Shown here piece by piece: positions 8,597-16,035 of a stretch of 22,457 bases of DNA. Below the pieces are notes generated by a model that made no database searches, had not been told where the DNA came from, and worked only from the letters and a program-made list of their open reading frames with translations. The first letter of the stretch is position 1; each line of letters starts with the position of its first letter. Made by a program: the position numbers and the translations under genes. The stretch comes from an uncultured Streptococcus sp. (GTDB lineage Bacteria > Bacillota > Bacilli > Lactobacillales > Streptococcaceae). The stretch covers positions 1 through 22,457 of the forward strand of contig NZ_CALIIB010000066.1 in NCBI RefSeq assembly GCF_938020365.1, given 5' to 3'.

Positions 8597-8872
8597 ATGA
8601 TTTACTTTATTTTAAAATTAGTTTCTAATCTAATTGATCTTTACTCCCTTCTCGTCTTCATCTATGCACTCTTGTCTTGGTTCCCTGGAGCTTACCAAAC
8701 AGCCCTAGGAAGGCTTGTTGGTTCTCTGGTTGAACCATTTTTGCGTTTGTTCCGCAGGTTGCCTTTGCAGTTTGGTAGATTAGACTTTACTGTTCTGGCG
8801 GCACTTTTTGCCTTGAGAGTGCTTGATACCTTATTTCTACACTTCCTCGCTTCCTTGTTATTGCTATGGTAA
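8597..8872 (+). CDS. ylmG: YggT-family membrane protein YlmG
   Basis: A 91-residue membrane protein with two hydrophobic segments (about 5-29 and 63-90) flanking a conserved loop SWFPGAYQTALGRLVGSLVEPFLRLFRR, shown here only by its key residues W28-P30 and the EPFL motif. That arrangement is the YggT signature. Members are linked with division, osmotic tolerance or membrane insertion, but no mechanism is settled. It starts 3 bases after sepF without a clear ribosome binding site and overlaps ylmH by 7 bases, so it is embedded in a translationally coupled string. Confidence 0.9.
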   Translation: MIYFILKLVSNLIDLYSLLVFIYALLSWFPGAYQTALGRLVGSLVEPFLRLFRRLPLQFGRLDFTVLAALFALRVLDTLFLHFLASLLLLW

Positions 8873-9651
8873 ACAAGATCTATCAGCATTTTTCTCAGGA
8901 TGATCAAGATTTTCTGGATAAAAGCATGGGATTGCTTCAAAGAGTAGAAAATCAATATAGCTATGAGACGACTGCTTTTTTGAATCCTCATCAGGTCAAT
9001 ATTCTCAAAAATTTGAGTAAGCAATATGATGTGCAAGTATTTGCTAGTTCAGATTATTTTCCAAGTGAGTTTGCTAAAGTGTTGATTGCACCTAGCTATT
9101 ATCAATTAGAACTCGAAGATTTCGATGTGGTCTTGCTAGAGATTACCTATGCAAGTAAGTTCTACAAGGTAACTCATTCACAAATTATGGGAACTCTTTT
9201 GCATCAGCTAGGGATTGAGAGGCGGACGTTTGGCGATATTATCGTTGTGGATGACCGTGCACAAGTATTTGTGGATAGAAGATTAGAAGAATATTTCATT
9301 ACGAATGTTTCTAAAATAGCTAAAGTTCCAGTTCGGCTAAGAAGAGTTGATTTCAGAGAGCAGCTACAAGAGTCACCGGCGACTAAAACAACAGATGTTT
9401 TGGTCTCTAGTCTCAGATTGGATAAGCTGGTAGCGACAGTGTTTAAGTTATCACGTAGTCAAGCTGTAGAACTAATCATGGGGAAACAGGTAAAGCAAAA
9501 CTACAGAACCATTGATAATCCTAGTCAACAGCTCTCTTTGGGCGATTTGATTAGCGTTAGGAAATATGGAAGATTTAAGATTTTAACAGAAAATGGTTTT
9601 TCCAAAAATGGGAAGCATAAACTAACAGTTGAATTATTACCTAGCAAATAA
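8866..9651 (+). CDS. ylmH: S4-domain RNA-binding protein YlmH
   Basis: A 261-residue protein of the YlmH family. The first 175 residues form the conserved N-terminal region (LNPHQVNILKNL, GTLLHQLGIERRTFGDI, VDDRAQVFV). A C-terminal S4 RNA-binding domain runs from about 181 to 243, starting SLRLDKLVATVFKLSRSQA and including the RTIDNPSQQLSLGDLISVRKYGRF part. In Bacillus, YlmH has been linked to ribosome-associated quality control of stalled 50S subunits, acting like RqcP; transfer of that role to this organism is inference. The start ATG lies inside the end of ylmG (7-base overlap), and a strong AAGGAGG after its stop serves divIVA. Confidence 0.92.
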   Translation: MVNKIYQHFSQDDQDFLDKSMGLLQRVENQYSYETTAFLNPHQVNILKNLSKQYDVQVFASSDYFPSEFAKVLIAPSYYQLELEDFDVVLLEITYASKFYKVTHSQIMGTLLHQLGIERRTFGDIIVVDDRAQVFVDRRLEEYFITNVSKIAKVPVRLRRVDFREQLQESPATKTTDVLVSSLRLDKLVATVFKLSRSQAVELIMGKQVKQNYRTIDNPSQQLSLGDLISVRKYGRFKILTENGFSKNGKHKLTVELLPSK

Positions 9652-9660
9652 GGAGGAAAT

Positions 9661-10446
9661 ATGGCACTAACATCATTAGATATTAGAGATAAAGCTTTTT
9701 CGACCAAATTTAGAGGGTATGATATTGATGAAGTTGAAGAATTTCTTGATATCATTGTCAATGATTATGAGGAACTAATCCGCGAGAATCATGAGAAAGA
9801 AGCAAAAATCCGCAATCTTGAAGAGCGCCTAATTTATTTTGATGAAATGAAAGACTCGCTCAGCCAATCTGTTTTGATTGCACAAGATACAGCAGAGCGG
9901 GTCAAACAGGCAGCACAAGAACGTTCAGGAAATATTGTGCAGCAAGCAGAGCAAGATGCGCAACGTTTATTAGATAGAGCCAAGTATAAGGCAAATGATA
10001 TTCTTCGTCAGGCTACAGATAATGCTAAAAGAGTAGCTGTTGAGACAGAAGAATTAAAAAATAAAACGCGTGTCTTCCATCAGCGCCTCAAATCGACAAT
10101 TGAAAGTCAACTAAGTATTGTTGACTCTCCAGATTGGGAAGATATCCTTCGCCCGACTGCTACCTATCTTCAAACCAGTGACGAAGCTTTTAAAATGGTA
10201 GTTGAAGAAGCGCTTGGAGAAAAAGTCGAGCTAGAGGAAGAAGTGGATGTTACGCGCCAATTCTCACCTGAAGAATTAGCTGAATTGCAAGAACGAATTG
10301 AGCAAGCAAATCGAGATTTGGCAGAAACACAGACTCTTCAGACTATAGATGAAGAGCTGATCCAAGCACAACAGAAAGAAATTTTAGAATCTGGAGAACT
10401 TTCAGATTTGGATGAAGATTCTAAAGTTCAAGTGGATCTTTTATAA
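9661..10446 (+). CDS. divIVA: Cell division initiation protein DivIVA
   Basis: DivIVA binds curved membrane at septa and poles and, in streptococci, is needed for septal maturation and chromosome segregation. The N-terminal membrane-binding domain is intact (MALTSLDIRDKAFSTKFRGY, then DIDEVEEFLD), followed by a long coiled coil (about residues 30-145, rich in Glu/Gln/Arg/Ala) and an acidic tail that is itself partly helical, QAQQKEILESGELSDLDEDS. The 261-residue length is usual for streptococci. AAGGAGG at 9650-9656 lies 4 bases from the ATG, the best ribosome binding site of the cluster. It ends the division block; the ileS leader begins immediately after the stop. Confidence 0.95.
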   Translation: MALTSLDIRDKAFSTKFRGYDIDEVEEFLDIIVNDYEELIRENHEKEAKIRNLEERLIYFDEMKDSLSQSVLIAQDTAERVKQAAQERSGNIVQQAEQDAQRLLDRAKYKANDILRQATDNAKRVAVETEELKNKTRVFHQRLKSTIESQLSIVDSPDWEDILRPTATYLQTSDEAFKMVVEEALGEKVELEEEVDVTRQFSPEELAELQERIEQANRDLAETQTLQTIDEELIQAQQKEILESGELSDLDEDSKVQVDLL

Positions 10447-10665
10447 GTGCAGAAACACAAGGCAAATAAAATATTTTCAGCGAGCAGGTGGTGGTGAAAG
10501 ACCTGTAATCCCTTTTGTTTGACTTATCATTCTGCTTCATCGTTTCTGAATCGAGTAAGAAACGACGTCCGCCTACGTTACGGGCTAAGAGGGACAGGTT
10601 TTTTCCTGTCTAAACAAAGGTGGTACCACGAATTTTCGTCCTTTCGGAGAAGTTTGTGGTTTTTT
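10447..10665 (+). promoter_or_regulatory. T-box riboswitch (tRNA-Ile sensing) upstream of ileS
   Basis: The T-box core GGTGGTACCACG is at 10619-10630. Its TGGT (10621-10624) would pair with the uncharged ACCA end of a tRNA with discriminator base A. GCAGAA (10449-10454) pairs with TTCTGC (10530-10535) as the base of stem I, and ATC at 10526-10528 followed by A sits where the specifier codon belongs, reading isoleucine. Stem III is CGTTTCT/AGAAACG near 10541-10564, and GACAGG/CCTGTC (10593-10610) is a further hairpin. The terminator uses ACCACGAA (10625-10632) with TTTGTGGT (10653-10660) followed by T6; its left arm overlaps the T-box, giving the usual antiterminator switch. No separate promoter is obvious, so the transcript may come from the division operon or a weak promoter in divIVA. 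Confidence 0.92.
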
Positions 10666-10698
10666 ATTTTGAAAATTATGATGGAATAAGGAGACTAA

Positions 10699-13491
10699 AT
10701 GAAACTCAAAGAAACCCTGAATCTTGGGAAAACTGCATTTCCAATGCGTGCTGGCCTTCCAACCAAAGAACCAGTTTGGCAAAAAGAATGGGAAGAAGCA
10801 AAACTTTACCAACGTCGTCAAGAATTGAACCAAGGAAAACCGCATTTCACCTTGCATGATGGACCTCCATATGCAAACGGAAATATCCACGTTGGACACG
10901 CTATGAACAAGATTTCTAAAGATATTATTGTTCGTTCGAAATCGATGTCAGGATTTTATGCGCCTTATATTCCAGGTTGGGATACTCATGGTCTCCCAAT
11001 CGAGCAAGTTTTGGCAAAACAAGGTGTCAAACGCAAAGAAATGGACTTGGTTGAGTACTTGAAACTTTGCCGTGAGTATGCTCTCTCTCAAGTTGACAAA
11101 CAGCGAGAAGACTTTAAACGTTTGGGTGTTTCTGGTGACTGGGAAAACCCTTATGTGACCTTGACTCCAGACTATGAAGCAGCTCAAATCCGTGTCTTCG
11201 GTGAAATGGCTAAGAAAGGCTATATCTATCGTGGTGCCAAGCCAGTTTACTGGTCATGGTCTTCTGAGTCAGCCCTTGCTGAAGCGGAAATTGAATATCA
11301 TGACTTGCTTTCAACTTCCCTTTACTATGCTAACCGTGTCAAAGACGGAAAAGGTGTCCTAGATACTGATACTTACATCGTTGTTTGGACAACTACTCCA
11401 TTTACCATTACAGCATCTCGTGGGTTGACAGTTGGAGCAGATATTGATTACGTTTTGGTCCAACCTGCTGGTGAAGCTCGTAAGTTTGTGGTTGCTGCAG
11501 AATTGTTGAATAGTTTGTCTGAGAAATTTGGTTGGGCTGATGTGCAAGTCTTGGCGACCTACCGTGGTCAAGAATTGAACCACATTGTGACAGTCCACCC
11601 ATGGGATACGGCTGTAGATGAGTTGGTGATCCTTGGTGACCACGTTACGACTGACTCTGGTACAGGTATTGTCCATACAGCCCCTGGTTTTGGTGAGGAT
11701 GACTACAATGTCGGTGTTGCTAATGGACTAGAAGTTGCTGTAACTGTAAACGAACGCGGGATCATGATGGAAAATGCTGGTCCTGACTTTGCAGGTCAGT
11801 TCTACGACAAGGTGGTACCAACTGTTATCGAAAAACTTGGCAATCTACTCCTTGCGCAAGAAGAAATCTCTCACTCATATCCATTTGACTGGCGTACCAA
11901 GAAACCAATCATCTGGCGTGCAGTGCCACAATGGTTTGCTTCTGTATCAAAATTCCGCCAAGAAATCTTGGATGAAATTGAAAAAGTGAAGTTCCATTCA
12001 GAATGGGGTAAAGTGCGTCTTTACAACATGATCCGTGACCGTGGCGACTGGGTTATCTCTCGTCAACGTGCCTGGGGAGTTCCCCTTCCTATCTTCTACG
12101 CAGAAGACGGAACACCAATCATGACAGCTGAAACCATCGAACACGTGGCTCAACTCTTTGAAGAGCACGGCTCTATTGTCTGGTGGGAACGTGATGCCAA
12201 AGACCTCTTGCCAGAAGGATTTACGCATCCAGGTTCACCAAATGGCGAGTTCAAGAAAGAAACAGACATCATGGACGTTTGGTTCGACTCAGGTTCTTCA
12301 TGGAATGGAGTTGTGGTAAACCGTCCAGAACTCAAATACCCAGCAGACCTTTACCTAGAAGGTTCTGACCAATACCGTGGTTGGTTCAACTCATCTCTTA
12401 TCACATCTGTTGCCAACCATGGCGTGGCTCCTTACAAACAAATCTTATCGCAAGGATTTGCCCTTGACGGTAAAGGTGAGAAGATGTCTAAATCTCTTGG
12501 AAATACCATTGCTCCAAGCGATGTTGAGAAACAATTTGGTGCGGAAATCTTGCGTCTCTGGGTAACAAGTGTTGACTCAAGCAACGACGTGCGTATCTCT
12601 ATGGATATCTTGAGCCAAGTCTCTGAAACTTACCGTAAGATTCGCAACACCCTTCGTTTCTTGATTGCCAATACATCTGACTTTAACCCAGCGCAGGACG
12701 CAGTCGCTTACGATGAGCTTCGTTCTGTTGATAAGTACATGACTATCCGCTTTAACCAGCTTGTCAAGACGATTCGTGATGCTTATGCTGATTTTGAATT
12801 TTTGACAATCTACAAGGCCTTGGTGAACTTTATCAACGTTGACTTGTCAGCCTTCTACCTTGACTTCGCTAAAGACGTTGTCTACATCGAAGGTGCCAAA
12901 TCACTTGAGCGCCGTCAAATGCAGACTGTCTTCTATGACATTCTTGTCAAAATCACGAAACTCTTAACACCAATCCTGCCACACACAGCAGAGGAAATCT
13001 GGTCTTACCTAGAGCATGAAGCAGAAGAATTCGTTCAATTGTCAGAACTACCAGAAGCGGAAATCTTTGCTAACCAAGAAGAAATCTTGGATACCTGGGC
13101 AGCCTTCATGGATTTCCGTGGACAAGCTCAAAAAGCCTTGGAAGAAGCCCGTAATGCCAAAGTGATCGGTAAATCACTTGAAGCACACTTGACAGTTTAT
13201 CCAAATGAAGTAGTGAAAACTCTCCTTGGAGCAGTGGATAGCAATGTAGCTCAACTTTTGATCGTGTCAGACTTGACTATTGCAGATGGACCAGCTCCAG
13301 AAGCTGCCGTTAGCTTTGAAGATGTAGCCTTTACAGTTGAACGCGCTGCAGGTGAAGTTTGTGACCGTTGCCGTCGTATCGATCCAACTACTGCAGACCG
13401 TAGCTATCATGCAGTTATTTGTGACCACTGTGCAAGCATTGTAGAAGAAAACTTTGCGGATGCAGTTGCAGAAGGATTTGAAGAAAAATAA
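10699..13491 (+). CDS. ileS: Isoleucyl-tRNA synthetase
   Basis: A 930-residue class I aminoacyl-tRNA synthetase that charges tRNA-Ile in the cytoplasm. The ATP-binding HIGH motif reads HVGH (64-67) and the KMSKS motif is KMSKS at 595-599. The editing (CP1) domain lies between them, with the threonine-rich WTTTPFTITASRG and HTAPGFGEDDY segments. The C-terminal zinc finger is intact: Cys 888, 891, 908 and 911. Length and zinc finger fit the ordinary bacterial housekeeping type. AAGGAG at 10688-10693 is 5 bases from the ATG. Codon use is strongly biased, as expected for a highly expressed gene. Expression is controlled by the T-box leader, and a strong terminator follows 46 bases after the stop. 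Confidence 0.98.
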   Translation: MKLKETLNLGKTAFPMRAGLPTKEPVWQKEWEEAKLYQRRQELNQGKPHFTLHDGPPYANGNIHVGHAMNKISKDIIVRSKSMSGFYAPYIPGWDTHGLPIEQVLAKQGVKRKEMDLVEYLKLCREYALSQVDKQREDFKRLGVSGDWENPYVTLTPDYEAAQIRVFGEMAKKGYIYRGAKPVYWSWSSESALAEAEIEYHDLLSTSLYYANRVKDGKGVLDTDTYIVVWTTTPFTITASRGLTVGADIDYVLVQPAGEARKFVVAAELLNSLSEKFGWADVQVLATYRGQELNHIVTVHPWDTAVDELVILGDHVTTDSGTGIVHTAPGFGEDDYNVGVANGLEVAVTVNERGIMMENAGPDFAGQFYDKVVPTVIEKLGNLLLAQEEISHSYPFDWRTKKPIIWRAVPQWFASVSKFRQEILDEIEKVKFHSEWGKVRLYNMIRDRGDWVISRQRAWGVPLPIFYAEDGTPIMTAETIEHVAQLFEEHGSIVWWERDAKDLLPEGFTHPGSPNGEFKKETDIMDVWFDSGSSWNGVVVNRPELKYPADLYLEGSDQYRGWFNSSLITSVANHGVAPYKQILSQGFALDGKGEKMSKSLGNTIAPSDVEKQFGAEILRLWVTSVDSSNDVRISMDILSQVSETYRKIRNTLRFLIANTSDFNPAQDAVAYDELRSVDKYMTIRFNQLVKTIRDAYADFEFLTIYKALVNFINVDLSAFYLDFAKDVVYIEGAKSLERRQMQTVFYDILVKITKLLTPILPHTAEEIWSYLEHEAEEFVQLSELPEAEIFANQEEILDTWAAFMDFRGQAQKALEEARNAKVIGKSLEAHLTVYPNEVVKTLLGAVDSNVAQLLIVSDLTIADGPAPEAAVSFEDVAFTVERAAGEVCDRCRRIDPTTADRSYHAVICDHCASIVEENFADAVAEGFEEK

Positions 13492-13537
13492 TCCAGTCTA
13501 ACATGAATAGGTTTGACTGATGGCTAGTAGAAGAAGT

Positions 13538-13564
13538 CCCGTCTCAACTGAGGCGGGCTTTTTT
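13538..13564 (+). terminator. Intrinsic terminator after ileS
   Basis: CCCGTCTC (13538-13545) pairs with GAGGCGGG (13550-13557) with one G-T pair and an AACT loop, followed by C and T6. This is a GC-rich, textbook Rho-independent terminator for ileS and anything reading through from the division cluster. Confidence 0.9.
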
Positions 13565-13622
13565 ACTTGAGAACAAAGGACTTCAGCTTCCTTGTGAAAG
13601 CTGAAAAAATAAGTTCAAACTC

Positions 13623-13651
13623 TTGACAGGCTAGTATAAGTTATTTATGAT
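13623..13651 (+). promoter_or_regulatory. Consensus sigma-A promoter of the NUDIX gene
   Basis: TTGACA (13623-13628), a 17-base spacer and TATGAT (13646-13651) make a near-perfect vegetative promoter. The expected start is near 13658, 27 bases before the NUDIX ATG. It stands downstream of the ileS terminator, so the NUDIX gene is independently expressed. Confidence 0.75.
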
Positions 13652-13684
13652 AGTAGTAAAGATTAGAAGGAATGAGGAAAGATA

Positions 13685-14137
13685 ATGACCCATCCAGTTT
13701 TTGGAGTTCATGAGGAAAATGTTGAGTATGTGACGCGCTATGGAGTTTACGCAGTGATTCCGGATGAAAAGAAAGAAAATATTATTTTGGTACAGGCACC
13801 TAATGGCGCTTGGTTTCTTCCTGGAGGCCAAATGGAAGAAGGAGAGGACCAGCTGGCTACTCTTGAGCGGGAATTGCTGGAAGAGCTGGGTTTTAGCATT
13901 CAAGTAGGAGATTACTTTGGTCAAGCGGACGAATATTTTTATTCACGCCATCGGGACACGCATTTTTATAACCCCGCCTATATTTACGAAGCCCTTTCTT
14001 ATCAAGAAGTAGAAAAGCCACTGGAAGACTTTAATAATCTAGCATGGTTTCCTGTCGAACTTGCAATAGAAAAATTGAAACGTGGCAGCCATAAATGGGG
14101 AATTGAGCAGTGGAAGCGCAAATATCAGAATAACTAA
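13685..14137 (+). CDS. NUDIX (MutT-like) hydrolase
   Basis: A 150-residue NUDIX protein, which would cleave a nucleoside diphosphate linked to another moiety using Mg or Mn. The full NUDIX box, GX5EX7REUXEEXGU, is present from G48 to F70 (GQMEEGEDQLATLERELLEE, then LGF), preceded by WFLPGG. An N-terminal strand pair (GVYAVIP, NIILVQAP) and aromatic-rich segments near 80-105 (YFGQADEYFYS) may form the substrate pocket. The substrate cannot be read from the sequence; house-cleaning of modified nucleotides is only one option. GAGGA lies about 7 bases before the ATG. It has its own consensus promoter. Confidence 0.92.
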   Translation: MTHPVFGVHEENVEYVTRYGVYAVIPDEKKENIILVQAPNGAWFLPGGQMEEGEDQLATLERELLEELGFSIQVGDYFGQADEYFYSRHRDTHFYNPAYIYEALSYQEVEKPLEDFNNLAWFPVELAIEKLKRGSHKWGIEQWKRKYQNN

Positions 14138-14175
14138 CCTGCTATATGTAAAATAATATAAATTACAGGTAATCG

Positions 14176-14204
14176 TTCACAATTCCTGAAAAACATGTTA
14201 TAAT
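14176..14204 (+). promoter_or_regulatory. Strong promoter of the DUF1827 gene
   Basis: TTCACA (14176-14181), a 17-base spacer and TGT-TATAAT (-10 at 14199-14204 with TGn extension). The expected start near 14211 gives a leader of about 25 bases. Both the promoter and the AGGAGG site are close to consensus, suggesting high basal expression. Confidence 0.78.
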
Positions 14205-14236
14205 AATAGCGACGATTTAAGGTAGGAGGCAAATGA

Positions 14237-14539
14237 ATGAAGCTTATAAATACGACGAATACCCATGCAGAATTAGTAAAAAATCAATTGGAAAGCACAG
14301 ACGCAACGCTTGTAGAAGTTTATTCTGCAGGAAATAGTGATGTTATTTTCACAGAGGCCCCTAGCCATTACGAAATTCTCATTTCAAATAAGCATCGTGC
14401 GATACGAGAGCAAGAAATTGAAAAGATTAGAGAATTCTTTTTGAAACGAAAAATTGACCAAAAGAATATTGACGTCTCTGCTATTCGGACGATCTATGCT
14501 AATAGTCTGATTGAGATTTCAATCCCGATTAAGGGCTAA
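14237..14539 (+). CDS. DUF1827-family protein of unknown function
   Basis: A 100-residue soluble protein, MKLINTTNTHAELVKNQL at the start and TIYANSLIEISIPIKG at the end, which I recognise as the DUF1827 family of lactic acid bacteria. No catalytic motif, membrane segment or signal peptide is visible; the alternation of strands and charged helices (EIEKIREFFLKRKIDQKNID) suggests a small alpha/beta fold. TAGGAGG at 14223-14229 is 7 bases from ATG 14237. A second ATG at 14233 is in another frame, only 3 bases from the Shine-Dalgarno, and leads to a 34-codon frame, so 14237 is the true start. The role is unknown. Confidence 0.88.
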   Translation: MKLINTTNTHAELVKNQLESTDATLVEVYSAGNSDVIFTEAPSHYEILISNKHRAIREQEIEKIREFFLKRKIDQKNIDVSAIRTIYANSLIEISIPIKG

Positions 14540-14600
14540 TCATCTGCTTAAGATTTTAAACTTTTATAGCATTATCAATTGATCATCTGCTTCCTGATGG

Positions 14601-14663
14601 AAGTGATATCAAAGATCACTTGAAAGACCGTGCTTTTCAGCTCTTGCTTTCAGGTGTTTTTTT
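14601..14663 (+). terminator. Terminator after DUF1827, with an overlapping alternative hairpin
   Basis: CACTTGAAAG (14617-14626) pairs with CTTTCAGGTG (14647-14656), all ten positions with one G-T pair, followed by T7. The upstream AAGTGAT (14601-14607) is perfectly complementary to ATCACTT (14615-14621), so a second hairpin would use the 5' arm of the terminator. The terminator is well supported; whether the alternative fold matters is open. Confidence 0.75.
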
Positions 14664-14773
14664 ATTTGTCTGATGTAGATTTTGAATTGTGTGATATTTT
14701 CTGACTAGCCAAATTCTTCGAACTTAATAATGTTTCCATTTTTATTCTTTCTTTTATGAAATCACCTTTATTT

Positions 14774-14794
14774 TATGATAAATTATGGTAAAAT
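14774..14794 (+). promoter_or_regulatory. Candidate promoter elements for the AI-2E/PerM-family gene
   Basis: Two -10 candidates lie upstream: TATGAT at 14774-14779 and TGG-TAAAAT with TGn extension at 14786-14794. Neither has a convincing -35. The second would start transcription almost at the ribosome binding site, so the first may be more useful. Confidence 0.4.
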
Positions 14795-14813
14795 AACTTG
14801 GAGGAGAGTAAAG

Positions 14814-15938
14814 ATGTTTCATAAAAGTAAGTTAATGTTTTGGACCAGTGAAGTCTTGCTGCTGACGATTATCTTTTTTATCTGGCGCCAGATGGGAGAT
14901 ATGATTACGCCAGTGGTGAGCGTTATCAATACGATTTTAATTCCTTTTGTTATGGGAGGATTTCTCTACTATATTACAAATCCTCTGGTGACACTGCTCG
15001 AAAAAAAGTTGAAGATTAATCGTATCTTTGGGATTTTAATCACGCTTTTCCTACTCTTTGGCCTAGTGACAGTCGGAGTAATCTACCTCTTGCCAATTTT
15101 GATTAACCAGCTGTCCAGCTTGATTAATTCGACGCAAAATCTTTATTGGGAAATACAGAGTTTTGTTAATCAATTATCCAAAAATCCTTTATTTAAGAGT
15201 TTAAATATTCAGTCTACTATTCAGCAACTCAATCTGTCCTATGTAGATATTCTGCAAAATATTCTAAATAGTGTTACCAATAGTCTGGGTAGCGTAGTGT
15301 CTGCTGTCATCAATACCCTCATGATTCTCATCATGACCCCGATTTTTTTGGTCTACTTCCTGATGGATGGACATAAGCTTTTGCCTATGTTGGAGCGGAC
15401 CGTTCTCAAGCGCGATAAGCTCAATATATCCGGTCTCTTGACCAATCTCAATGCGACGGTTGCCCGTTATATCAGTGGTATTTCGATTGATGCCTTGCTG
15501 ATTGGGACCTTGGCTTATATTGGTTACAGTGTTATTGGACTCAAGTATGCCTTAGTCTTTGCCATTTTCTCGGCTTTGGCCAACTTGATCCCTTATGTGG
15601 GCCCTAGTATCGGCTTGATTCCTATGTTGATTACCTACTTTTTTACTGACCCGCATAAAATGCTGGCAGCCTTAATCTATATGTTGATTATCCAGCAAAT
15701 TGATGGGAATATCCTCTATCCTCGTATTGTTGGGAGCGTTATGAAAGTGCATCCCATTACGATTATGGTTCTCTTGCTTCTGTCTAGTAATATTTATGGT
15801 ATTATGGGCATGATTGTAGCGATTCCGACCTACTCCATCCTCAAGGAAATCGTGAAATTCCTCGCCAATCTTTATGATAATCACAAAGAAGCTCAGCAGC
15901 AAAAGAAGAATGAAGAATTTGGTATTATAAAAAAATAG
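14814..15938 (+). CDS. AI-2E/PerM-family transporter-like membrane protein
   Basis: A 374-residue polytopic membrane protein of the family Pfam calls AI-2E transport (PerM/YdbI/YueF). About eight membrane helices can be counted: two at the N-terminus, a third near 60-85, a soluble amphipathic region of about 60 residues (LINSTQNLYWEIQSFVNQLS), then five more. The family core GLKYALVFAIFSALANLIPY, VGPSIGLIP and QQIDGNILYPRIVG is well kept. Members have been proposed to export autoinducer-2 or act as Na/H antiporters, and the true substrate here is unknown. I chose ATG 14814 because GGAGGAG (14800-14806) sits 7 bases upstream; the frame extends 13 codons further up without a good site. A terminator follows directly. 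Confidence 0.88.
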   Translation: MFHKSKLMFWTSEVLLLTIIFFIWRQMGDMITPVVSVINTILIPFVMGGFLYYITNPLVTLLEKKLKINRIFGILITLFLLFGLVTVGVIYLLPILINQLSSLINSTQNLYWEIQSFVNQLSKNPLFKSLNIQSTIQQLNLSYVDILQNILNSVTNSLGSVVSAVINTLMILIMTPIFLVYFLMDGHKLLPMLERTVLKRDKLNISGLLTNLNATVARYISGISIDALLIGTLAYIGYSVIGLKYALVFAIFSALANLIPYVGPSIGLIPMLITYFFTDPHKMLAALIYMLIIQQIDGNILYPRIVGSVMKVHPITIMVLLLLSSNIYGIMGMIVAIPTYSILKEIVKFLANLYDNHKEAQQQKKNEEFGIIKK

Positions 15939-15962
15939 GAGAAAGCTCGTCTTTCTCTTTTT
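15939..15962 (+). terminator. Intrinsic terminator after the PerM-family gene
   Basis: GAGAAAG (15939-15945) pairs with CTTTCTC (15951-15957) around a CTCGT loop, followed by T5. It begins on the base after the stop codon. Confidence 0.75.
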
Positions 15963-15997
15963 CACTGCATTTTTTATGGTTCATCATTGGATATTTA

Positions 15998-16006
15998 TGC
16001 TAAAAT
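15998..16006 (+). promoter_or_regulatory. Extended -10 promoter of the PEPCK-like gene
   Basis: TGC-TAAAAT at 15998-16006 is an extended -10 without a clear -35. The expected start is near 16013, just before the AAAGGAGG ribosome binding site (16021-16028). No CcpA-type site is visible around it. Confidence 0.55.
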
Positions 16007-16035
16007 AATAGTAATAGCATAAAGGAGGTATCGTT

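Noticed and set aside
10585..10899. Frames on both strands across the ileS leader
   Set aside because: They cover the T-box hairpins and the ileS start, where RNA structure explains the sequence.
14233..14337. 34-codon frame from the ATG four bases before the DUF1827 start
   Set aside because: Its ATG is only 3 bases from the Shine-Dalgarno sequence and the product resembles nothing; ATG 14237 has ideal spacing and gives the known family.
14539..14570. CiaR-type box (TTAAG-N5-TTAAG) at CTTAAGATTTTAAAC
   Set aside because: Only the first half-site fits; the second reads AAACTT and no proper -10 follows.
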